A DNA stretch of 64,000 nucleotides from Mesostigma viride (lineage: Eukaryota > Streptophyta > Mesostigmatophyceae > Mesostigmatales > Mesostigmataceae): positions 1-64,000 of the forward strand of contig RPFO01000370.1 of assembly GCA_009746045.1 (NCBI GenBank), written 5' to 3'. Below, in pieces: positions 56,560-64,000 of the stretch. Position numbers and translations under genes: made by a program. The notes beneath the pieces were generated by a model. The model was not told the origin of the DNA. It worked only from the letters and a program-made list of their open reading frames with translations, and ran no database searches. Within the stretch, counting starts at the first letter, position 1, and each line of letters starts with the position of its first letter.

Positions 56560-57079
56560 AGTTATTCTAGGACTTCAGGCCTAGACTATCAGTACACGTG
56601 GCGTTGTCCCCGTCTCCCAAGTGGGATACGGACATGGACGGTGGTGTAGTACACTGGACATATCTCTACTAGGGTTTAGATCCGCACGTGCCATATTGGG
56701 CACGTGGGTGCTAGATATTAGCACTGAGATATGTAGGGCACACGCACGTGGGTATTCACGTGGTAGGGTTTATGAGCTGTGATGCAGACCACAAGGTGGT
56801 TGCAGTGCTAGTCCTGTACGGAGGTCCTAGGGGAGGTCCAGGACCATCCACGTAGTGCTGTTAGGCAGACGGTGCCTGTGAGCATCGTATCAGTCCTAGC
56901 TGGAGTGGATCTAGCTGGACGGAGCCAGCACCTCATTGGTTAGCACTAGTACAGGATAGCTAGGTTACCCTAACCTACGTGCCCATGCAATCCAGCTTGG
57001 CAAGCTTGCATGGATTGATATATGCCAGCCATTGCATAATCAAACACACGTTCGCATCCATTGCACGAGTGCTATAACT
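56560..57079 (+). repeat. element C 3' LTR
   Basis: 520 bp, AGTTATTCTAGG...GCTATAACT. Uninterrupted, so it provides the empty site for E2. Confidence 0.93.
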
Positions 57080-57084
57080 ACGAC

Positions 57085-58379
57085 GCCAGTGACCTTCCTT
57101 GCCACACACAAAACATGCTCCACCCTTCTTCCCAGACCCAGCCCCACCCTTGCCAGGCTTCCCCTGGCCTCCCTGAGGCTGCCCACCCTGCTTGCCCTGG
57201 TTGCCTTGAGCTTGGCCCTTGCCTTGCCCTTGGCCACCCTTACCCTGCTGACCACCAGCTTGCTGGCCCCCAACCCCTCCTTGGGGACCTGCACCCTTGC
57301 CACCCTGAGCCCCTTGCCTCTGGCGCCTGAAGCGCTTACGCTTGTTGGGCCTTGCCCCATCACGGGCTGGGTACCCGGGGACATCACCTTGGCCCTGCAC
57401 AGCGGAGGTGGCATTGCTGCCATGGGACTGGATAGCCTTGCAGGCAGGTTCTGGCTTCCTTATGCTGAGGATTACAAGCTCCAGAGCACGCAAGGAGCCA
57501 TCAGTCTGGTTAAGAAACATGCGGGCACCGTTTCTCCCATCCACACTCAAACCCATACGGTCCAGGAAATAGTCTGCCAAGGCCCTATCTGTGACCAGGA
57601 AGCCATACTTGGCCCCCTTGTCCCTGATACGGTTGAGCCTAGCCCATTCCTCTGCCACAGGGCCCACTATCTCAAAGGTGTCATACTGATGCTTGTAGTA
57701 GTTGGTGAGGTTGAGAACCTTGTCAGAGAACTCCTCCCTCAACCCATCCAGGAACTGTGCCCAGGTTAGCTTATCCTTGACAGCAGTCCTAGCCTTCTCC
57801 CTGACACGCTCTGACGAGTCCCTGTTGCACGTGGACGAGTGAAACACTTGCACTAGGTTGACAGTGGGGTCCACGGAGAACACAACAAGCTCCATGTCCT
57901 CTAGCCACTTGTCCAAAGCTTCCTGTGCTAGTGGTGGGTTAAGAGGCTTTTGTCCATTCATAACAGTGACAGCACTCATGTGAGGTCTCGACCCTGGCAG
58001 CGCCTTGACTGCATGGCTCCACCACAGCGGGTGTCACAACAACAGCACCACTTGGTCCAGCAGGCACAGGGGAGAGCATATCCACATGAGGCCTCTTACC
58101 ATTGCCGTCAGCAGAGGGGTCCCTCTTACGCTTCTCCACGGCAGGTTGCCCATTCGCCACCGTTATTGCATCAGATGCCCCCAGCGCCCGCGCCTTGCGC
58201 GCCTCCTCCACCGAGTCTTCGTGTCGCCTCTTGCTCCCTGGTCGCTTTCCCCCATCGCCGTCGCTGGCTGGGATCGCCTCTCCCACCAGCGTCTCCTTGC
58301 CCTTCCCAGGCTCCTGGCTCTCTCCAGCCGGTGCCCCCTCCTCGCCCTTGTCGCCGTCGCCCGGTTTGCCACGAGGCAT
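57085..58379 (-). pseudogene. element B gag, main part
   Basis: ATG 58379 opens MPRGKPGDGDKGEEGAPAGE, a charged disordered N-terminus. After a one-base change near 57975 come the capsid-like helices (EALDKWLEDMELVVFSVDPT, AQFLDGLREEFSDKVLNLTN, VAEEWARLNRIRDKGAKYGF) and a Gly/Gln/Lys-rich linker. The knuckle CFVCGKEGHWRR is cut by element C before its last cysteine; the remainder is at 40674-40738. Joining across ACGAC gives a canonical CX2CX4HX4C. Confidence 0.85.
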
Positions 58380-58432
58380 TATATACAAGTGGGGACACAA
58401 CAATAAAGGCGAAGGAAAAAGGAAGAACTGAC

Positions 58433-59634
58433 TCAAGCACTGGCGTCGCTGGGGGATGCCGTGGGCACCGTCCCAGCTACTGACTCAGCACCTGCTTGGT
58501 TCGCTGCCTCCAGCTCTCGCTCTTGAGCAGTGGCTGCGATGGGCGTCTCTGGCCGCTCCTCGTCGCTGCCAGCGGCGTCCTCCCCGTCGGCGTAGGGTCC
58601 AAACACTCTGCTAACGGGTCGCCCGTCTGCAGACTTCTCCACTGGGATCCGGGGCTCGCTCCCACTCGAGCGGTCCCATGCACTCAATGTTTCTCACCCA
58701 CCGCGTTCCACCACCCCGCTTGTCGTTGCAAGCCCCACGACCTCCGTAGTCGTGTTCGGGCTCTTGCGGGACGTGCAGCTCAGCACGACGTCGTGCAGCG
58801 TACCCTTCTGTGGTACCGTCGCCTTGATCTATCTGCTGAGATGAACGTTCGATGATCCCCTCTGGCTGATCAACGAATTGGTAATGGAAGTCTTCTGGCG
58901 TTACCTCCCGACCCGTGATGACCTCGACCACTGGATCGTGTGCGTCTGGTTCCGCCGCCCGCGGTGTGTCGAGTGTTGACCAAATCCCAAATGGTCGTGT
59001 GGTTATCACCCACCGGTCTGCGTTACCCCGTGACTCCTGCAAAAGAATGTTCACGAGGTGTTCGCACGTTTGTGAAACCACCTCCGCCGACGACCAGGGG
59101 TTGTCGACTTCGCGCGCCTGCGCTTGCCTGATCACGTCCGGGACTTCAACTCCCGCGCCCAGCACAGACGTTGCCACCTGATGGTTGAACAGTCGCGCTG
59201 CTCCCAGTCCAATGGCCACAATCTGGCCCAGTGCCTCCCGCGCCAAATCCAGCTGCGACACGGTCACGTGCCCGCCCTGGTGAGCCACCTCCAGACCGTA
59301 AATGGTCGAGGACAGCTCGTCCCGTATTGACACAAACTTTTCGACGGCCTCTCGCGACAATTCGCCGGGAGCTGTCGAAGCCTCAATCTGCATCACAATG
59401 GGGTCGCTCGCCGCCGGCCCTGCTGCAGTTCCGCAAACTGCTACCCAACCTTTCTTCGCCAGCCCCCTTGCCAGGTACGCCGCCTGGACGAAGGTTGATG
59501 CGGTGCTCGGATGAGCGTAGGGATGAAAAGGTCGTGATCGCTCCGGGGCTTCTACCCGAAGCTGCGGCTGCGAGCTCTGGCTTTGCGAAGGCTCAATGGC
59601 CTGTTCCCTCGGCACGTTGGACATGAAGAAGTAA
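58433..59634 (-). pseudogene. element B ORF1, unknown protein upstream of gag
   Basis: ATG 59634 opens MSNVPREQAIEPSQSQSSQP. About 330 residues follow, including a helical region ELSREAVEKFVSIRDELSST and LDLAREALGQIVAIGLGAAR. A frame change near 58660 then gives an acidic C-terminus (YADGEDAAGSDEERPETPI) ending at 58433. It has its own start 15 bp from the 5' LTR and a stop before gag. No domain recognised. It is the best-preserved example of the extra region shared in position by B, C and D. Confidence 0.65.
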
Positions 59635-59649
59635 GGAGACAATAATACG

Positions 59650-60292
59650 AGTTAGAAAGAGCTCCCAACGTATGTGAGCTCTTGATCTTTCACAGCGCGT
59701 CTTAGCCAATGTTGCAAGGCAGCAACCTTAAATCTGTTCACCAGGCCACGACCACAATGGGCACTTCCACGACCAAGGTGGCACCCACGGTTCGTGCTTT
59801 CCGAGATAGCTGGTCATCCCCCATGACCAAGCTATATCCTTGCGTTGTTCCTCGTTCCCATCGGTGTGACGAGGCACGTGCAGGCATGCAAGCAAATCCT
59901 CAACGTCCACTGGCATCAGTGCAGAGCCAGGACGAACTGGATTTGCCTAGACTCTGCAACCTAGGAAGTACAGGACCTGTCACAAGCCTGCAAGGCCTAG
60001 TATCCTTGCAGACCTGTGCTAGCTCCAGTATTCCACCAGTCACAGGCTGCTGCTCCTCTGATCTACGTGGACCACAGTCACGTGATAACCAGGCTAAGCC
60101 TGTGCAGGCACGGCCTGCCACGTGTCCTGTCCACTATACCAGAGGACTGCACCCTAGTCGGCCACGGATGGCTAGGACTTCGGGACTTGATATCTTTCTC
60201 GTCCCTTGTCTGTTTCAGGCGGTCAGCACGGCGTTGGAAAGGTCTTTCCAAACTGCATCCACTTAGCATATTGGTTGCCCAAAATGCTAACT
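59650..60292 (-). repeat. element B 5' LTR
   Basis: 643 bp, identical to 33986-34628 apart from about two bases. Downstream in element sense comes CGTATTATTGTCTCC, not a TGG-type primer site. Confidence 0.92.
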
Positions 60293-60326
60293 GCTCAGCA
60301 AACCGCTCAGCAGCAGCACGCGCCAT
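60293..60326 (-). pseudogene. element A gag, first 11 codons
   Basis: ATG at 60326 opens MARAAAERFAE and is cut by element B within the GCTCA duplication. It continues in frame at 33985. Confidence 0.8.
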
Positions 60327-60429
60327 TGTGACACCAGGTTGAAGTAAAACACAATAGCCAAAGGCTTGCACTCAGGTGTGGCTAAGGAAATACCGCGCCC
60401 CCAGCAAAGGTAGATAGTTTAACCTCTAA

Positions 60430-60765
60430 CTAAGTAGGGCGGCCTTGCTCACCACTGTGTTGCTGTACCAAGGCTTTAATCTGGTGATAAAATGCAAAAA
60501 AGCCACCAAACCAAATTTCTGGGTTGTCCCTTAGGCTCTCATACAGTTCAGACAGCCACCTATAGGCTTGCTCTATGCCAACAGAAAAGCTGTGTCTCCT
60601 CCCCTGAAATTCGAAACTGACTTGGACCTTATAAGCTTGAGCTTCTGATGCCTCTGGAGTCTCAGGTGCAGTAGGTACAGTGCTCCCGGACATAAATTTC
60701 CCCAAGGCTGAAAACAAGGCTCTGGCTTCCAAAAGTCGTTTTTTCCAGGAGGTAAAGGTAGCCAA
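60430..60765 (-). CDS. element A small ORF upstream of gag, unknown
   Basis: 111 codons, starting 100 bp after the 5' LTR: MATFTSWKKRLLEARALFSA, a Pro/Glu-rich linker, then YKVQVSFEFQGRRHSFSVGI and LSELYESLRDNPEIWFGGFF. The alternating hydrophobic segment suggests a small beta-alpha fold. It lies entirely between primer site and gag, is intact, and has no recognised family. It could be a genuine accessory protein or fortuitous. Confidence 0.5.
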   Translation of the reverse strand: MATFTSWKKRLLEARALFSALGKFMSGSTVPTAPETPEASEAQAYKVQVSFEFQGRRHSFSVGIEQAYRWLSELYESLRDNPEIWFGGFFAFYHQIKALVQQHSGEQGRPT

Positions 60766-60865
60766 AGGTATATGAATAAATTCCGGACCTTAAAACGTGT
60801 AAAATCACGTCTATTTAGGTAGCCAATTGGTCAGAAATGTTGCCTGAACTTCTAACCCGATACCA

Positions 60866-61483
60866 TGTCAAATTTCCTACCATCCAGGGTATTGGAGGAA
60901 TTCTTTCGTCCCAGCCTTTCTTGGCAATCACAAATGGAAGCACAAATATTAATCCCACTCGTTTATTGCATATAAAACCTTCCTAGCGCCATAGCTATGT
61001 GGCTGGCTAGGTGGCAAGACATTGGATAGATTTTTAGGGAGCAGAGACATGCAATTTACATGGAAAAGCAGCCACTTTGCGCAAGGCAAAGTTAATGCAA
61101 TATCCGCCGTCAGATTCGACTCAGGTGGCGGCTGGACAATGCTAGACATCGGATGCTACATCATGCATCATACATGTGGGCGTGGCCCAAGCAAGGTACT
61201 TCCTAGGTATTCTTAGGTTCTTTCCCTCGAGCTCAACCTACAGATCCTTTATGCATCAACGCATGAGTATGTGTGGGCCTGGCGCGGCGCCGACGGTCAG
61301 AATAAATTGCACCGCGGCCTAGGCACAAATTCGAAACATTACGAATTGTTCAGAAATTCCTACGCAAAGTATCTCAGCCAGATTTACCAAAAGCCAGGAC
61401 TATAAACGGACAATATAAAAGATATTCCGGCCATAGGAGAAATTTGTACTGAGTACCTGGACAAAAGTATCGAACCCTTGACA
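60866..61483 (-). repeat. element A 5' LTR
   Basis: 618 bp, TGTCAA...TTGACA, uninterrupted. It matches 24490-24967 plus 32784-32923. The adjacent primer-binding site TGGTATCGGGTTAG is at 60865-60852. Confidence 0.92.
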
Positions 61484-61488
61484 CCCAT

Positions 61489-62478
61489 GCGATTGCTGCA
61501 AACAAAATCGCCCACGACACTGTCGCCGCCAAGAACGCTGCTAACAAGCGATCCAAGACTTCGGAAGCAATTCCGATAGCGGCTGAAACCTCCTTGCCGG
61601 ACCCCATTTCTTCCTCATTCTACATGCCAGACCAGCGTTTGAGCCTGGACGACATCGCTGTCTTCCTCGGCTTCAGCGACGCCGAAGTGCTAAGCGTGCT
61701 GAAGCTACGCAACCAACACGACGCCCCGATTCGCAACCCGCACAGCGGCCGAGTTGAGGACGCTCCTTCTGATGAGTGGCCTCGTTGGTCTGTTGAACTC
61801 GTGCAGCTGCCCTGAACTCGTCGAGCGGCCGGCGACGGCCATCGCCAGGCCAGCCCCCGCGACCGATGTTACCGTGCAGCTGCAGAACCTCGCACAGTCT
61901 TTTACGACCGTGCAGGGCGACCTTATAAGGTCCTGACGGAGGCGTCTGCAGCTGCGACGGCACAATTCCTGGAGCTGAAGAAAGCCATGGCAGCCCCCGC
62001 CAAAACTACCACGTTTGCCGACGTCACCGGCAAGCAGTTGACCACCATCCATTGTTCAACAGGCGGCCAAGTCTGCCGCTACCGCTGCGGTCACCCAGAA
62101 TGCAGTGAAGCAACGCCATATGGTAAACGCAATATGGTAATCAAAGGCTTACAGACAGGTGCGGCAGCACATGAGACAGCACACTCACTTGCCGAGGAGC
62201 TGCGCGGCCCAGCGTTTCTGGGGAAGCTGCAGATCCAGAACCGTGTTAGTATTGAACGAGCCATTCGGCTGCCAGGCCCTCTGGGCTTGGTCGTCGTCAC
62301 CATGGCCTCCATGCACAACAAACGCCTGACGTGCTGGGAGCATGCACGTCGTCTACTCCAGCCTAATGACTTCAGCATCGACGAGGACTACACGCCGGCT
62401 CAACTGAAGGAGAGGAGCGCGGTGTGGAACAGCCCCCGCGTCCGGGAGGCGAGGGAGCAACAGGCAGTGACCGGGTAA
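61489..62478 (+). pseudogene. LINE ORF1-like nucleic-acid-binding protein, main part
   Basis: Continues the frame from 24489: AIAANKIAHDTVAAKNAANK, then SLDDIAVFLGFSDAEVLSVL. A break near 61810 moves to a coiled-coil-like VQLQNLAQSFTTVQGDL, and another near 61930 moves to the C-terminal part. That ends IQNRVSIERAIRLPGPLGLV, LLQPNDFSIDEDYTPAQLKE and RSAVWNSPRVREAREQQAV. The VERAHR-like motif followed by FSI-ED-TP...R-W is characteristic of L1-type ORF1 proteins (coiled coil, RRM, C-terminal domain). It may belong to the LINE family of the reverse transcriptase remnants at 20040 and 22630 (inference). Confidence 0.6.
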
Positions 62479-62800
62479 TTAAGCGCGTTAAGATGCATCT
62501 GCTTCAGGATGGCTCCTTTGCCGCATTCTTCAATGGTGTTCATATTACTGGTGTTCAGATTAACACCCCCGGCCGGAGCAGAGTCTCGTCAGGTGTCTAG
62601 CAAGAAGGGTGCTGCCTCTGGTGGTGCCAGTAGGTAGACAACCTTCCTCGTCGGCTCGCGGCTCAACAGGCTTCGGGGACGGCCTCTAAACAGTCCCGTT
62701 CCACTACCATGCCTCGACCTAGCCGTCGGGTGATAGCCATGGTGCATGGTGCCCGTATTTCGGGCTACAACCTCATCTGTCAACTGTCAGATTCGTAAAA
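62479..62800 (+). other. LINE remnant after ORF1
   Basis: Short coding-like pieces (MHLLQDGSFAAFFNGVHITG; MVHGARISGYNLICQL) in different frames, probably the ORF1 end and ORF2 beginning of the same LINE. It is cut by element H. Confidence 0.4.
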
Positions 62801-63489
62801 CCCAACGCGTGCTAGATTACCATTTGCACAGCAACTCGTCAGCAGAGCTTGTGAGCTCCTGGTCTTGCTGGCTGGAATGACCCGAGGCTGCTGGCTAGCA
62901 ACCTTTATCCTCACACCAGGCCTACGACCCTCAATAGGCTCGCCACTCGTCGTGACGACCACGGTTCGTGTGTGAAGACGCTCGTTGCCTCGTTGAGCCT
63001 CGAGCTCTATGCAACCTCGTTCCATACTTGTTCCTCGGTTATGAGCAACGCTGTGCAACGCTACTTTGCCAGAGCCTCGTATCGCTGCCCTGCATCCTCG
63101 TTGCAGGCAGTATACAGGAATCTCTGGCTATCCTGTGTCTAGGACAGCACAAGACCTGCATGCCACAGTTCTGCATGGACTTATACATCCTTGCAGACCT
63201 GCTGGCTGGCTACTGGCTTCTACTAGCCACAGGACCGTTGCGTCCTCAGTACACTGTGTCCCAGTCACGTGATGGTTCAGCTAGGCTAAGCCTGTGCAGG
63301 CACTGCCTGCCACGTGTCCTGTCCACTATGCCCTGCTGAGAGAGCACCGCCCCCGCCCGCCGGTCGGCAGTACTTCGGGACCTGATATCTCTCTAGTCCC
63401 TCGTCTGTTCTAGGCGGTTGACACGGCGTTGGAAAGGTCTCCTCAACCTGCATCCAACTATAGCACATTGGTGCCCCAATATGCTAACT
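62801..63489 (-). repeat. element H 3' LTR (approximate left edge)
   Basis: Diverged relative of the element B LTR: GTGAGCTCCTGGTCTTGC near 62850, CACGTGTCCTGTCCACTAT near 63311, GGCGTTGGAAAGGTCT near 63424, and the end ATGCTAACT at 63481-63489. The left edge is not sharp and I could not identify an AGTT start. Confidence 0.7.
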
Positions 63490-64000
63490 CCAACCCTTTC
63501 TTGTTTTGGAGCTTGGACCAGCCTGAGAACCTATCAGCCACTGTCCCCACAAGCCTTCAGACATCTGATCCCTCCCAGAGACCAGACCTGCCTTTTCTTT
63601 TGGAACTGAGGTGCCTCCAAATATTAGCTAGGCCTGCTCATTGGTTCATGCAAAGGTTGCCCTCTGACCCACCACATGACATCCCAACCCTTTCTTTGGG
63701 AACCTGGTGTACATTAAAGTTAGGTCTTCATGCAATTAGTCAGAGGAGTTTGGATAGTAGTAGAGGAGTCCATGAACGTACTATTGTGAGTTCCTGGTCA
63801 TCCAGTTATCACAGGCGCCCGTTCATATGGCGCCCGCCACGGAGCCTCCTTTATCTTTTAAATCCTTCCAAAGACTAAGAGAGCCCTGACAAATGTTAGC
63901 CAACACATGGGGAGCCCATGTCCTCACTGAGGGATAAACTCAGGATTCGCACATGCCAGGCTGAGGTCAGCTGCATGCATGGGGAATCGAACCCGGCACC
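63490..64000 (-). mobile_element. element H, copia-type 3' UTR, runs off the window
   Basis: Purine tract (complement of CCAACCCTTTCTTGTTTTGG) adjacent to the LTR, the GGCGCCCG pair at 63815-63838, and a T-arm-like GGGTTCGATTCCCC on the minus strand at about 63979-63996. The order matches the 3' UTRs of B and D. The coding region lies beyond the right edge. Confidence 0.75.

Larger units (their letters stand above)
40739..57079 (+). mobile_element. element C, copia-type retrotransposon, 7.7 kb without its inserts
   Basis: Oriented opposite to A, B and D. LTRs begin AGTTATTCTAGG and end ATAACT. The 5' LTR is 40739-43052 (split by E2) and the 3' LTR is 56560-57079. The duplication ACGAC is at 40734-40738 and 57080-57084. 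Order: 5' LTR, ORF1 region, gag with polyglutamine tract and two zinc knuckles, pol (integrase, retropepsin-like, reverse transcriptase, RNase H), 3' UTR with TIR element G, purine tract AAAAGAAAAGTAATAATGGG, 3' LTR. Several frameshifts in gag and pol make it inactive. Confidence 0.92.
33986..60292 (-). mobile_element. element B, copia-type retrotransposon, 8.5 kb without its inserts
   Basis: LTRs at 33986-34628 and 59650-60292 begin AGTTAG and end CTAACT and differ at about two positions. The target duplication GCTCA is at 33981-33985 and 60293-60297. Minus-strand order: 5' LTR, ORF1 (59634-58433), gag (58379-57085, then 40733-40674), pol (40625 downwards) split by TIR element E1, 3' UTR, purine tract, 3' LTR. 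Element C (16.3 kb) interrupts the gag knuckle. Closest relative in the window is D. Confidence 0.92.
24485..61488 (-). mobile_element. element A, LTR retrotransposon without pol, host of the nest
   Basis: LTRs begin TGTCAA and end TTGACA. The 5-bp duplication CCCAT flanks the whole unit at 24485-24489 and 61484-61488. On the minus strand the order is 5' LTR (61483-60866), primer-binding site TGGTATCGGG (60865 downwards, resembling the complement of an initiator-Met tRNA end), a small ORF, gag (start 60326, split by element B, ending 32983), a purine tract AAAGGGGGTG, and the 3' LTR (32923-24490, split by element D). Subtracting D and B leaves about 2.9 kb. There is no protease, integrase or reverse transcriptase, so it must be mobilised in trans. 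Confidence 0.9.

Overview
This is eukaryotic nuclear DNA. The evidence is short GT-AG introns inside coding sequence, several classes of retrotransposon and DNA transposon, satellite-type tandem arrays, and no operons. I cannot name the species. The intron style, the LINEs with a restriction-like endonuclease domain and the divergent copia-type elements would fit an alga or another protist better than an animal or a typical land plant, but this is inference.

Layout. (1) 1-3200 holds a possible partial exon at the left edge, remnants of LINEs of one superfamily, and the first copies of a short palindromic repeat. (2) 4242-7712 is a satellite block: about 2.6 kb of 29-30 bp units, followed by about 0.9 kb of a related array in the opposite orientation. 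(3) 7719-8182 holds six more copies of the palindrome, four of them in a ~108 bp tandem repeat. (4) 8260-17665 is a set of exons on the + strand encoding unrecognised, highly charged proteins. The introns are mostly phase 0, and several carry the palindrome. The reading frame is broken in places, so I cannot say whether this is one gene, two genes or a decaying locus. (5) 17666-24484 is degenerate: a tRNA-derived SINE-like piece, two LINE remnants, and a hAT element with perfect 8-bp target duplications.

(6) 24485-61488 is one 37-kb nest of transposons that I could resolve through target-site duplications. Element A is a ~2.9 kb LTR element with its own gag and no pol (LTRs TGTCAA...TTGACA, duplication cccat). 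It sits inside a LINE ORF1-like coding sequence. Copia-type element D (7.8 kb) is inserted in one LTR of A, and copia-type element B (8.5 kb) in the gag of A. B carries a TIR element (E1) in its pol gene and copia-type element C (7.7 kb) in its gag zinc knuckle. C carries a TIR element (E2) in its 5' LTR and a larger TIR element (G) in its 3' UTR, and G carries a 5'-truncated LINE (F). Removing the insertions restores open frames across the junctions that lie in coding sequence (A, B, C and E1). (7) 61489-64000 continues the LINE ORF1 and then shows the 3' LTR and 3' UTR of a fourth copia-type element (H) that runs off the window.

The most unusual biology is in B, C and D. They share a gene order in which a retropepsin-like domain lies after the integrase rather than before it. 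They also share an HGDD reverse transcriptase motif in place of YVDD, a shortened integrase D-to-E spacing, LTRs that begin AGTT and end AACT, and an additional region upstream of gag. The second candidate for something undescribed is the 22-bp palindrome family, which marks the introns and flanks of the 8-17 kb locus and is absent from the transposon nest.
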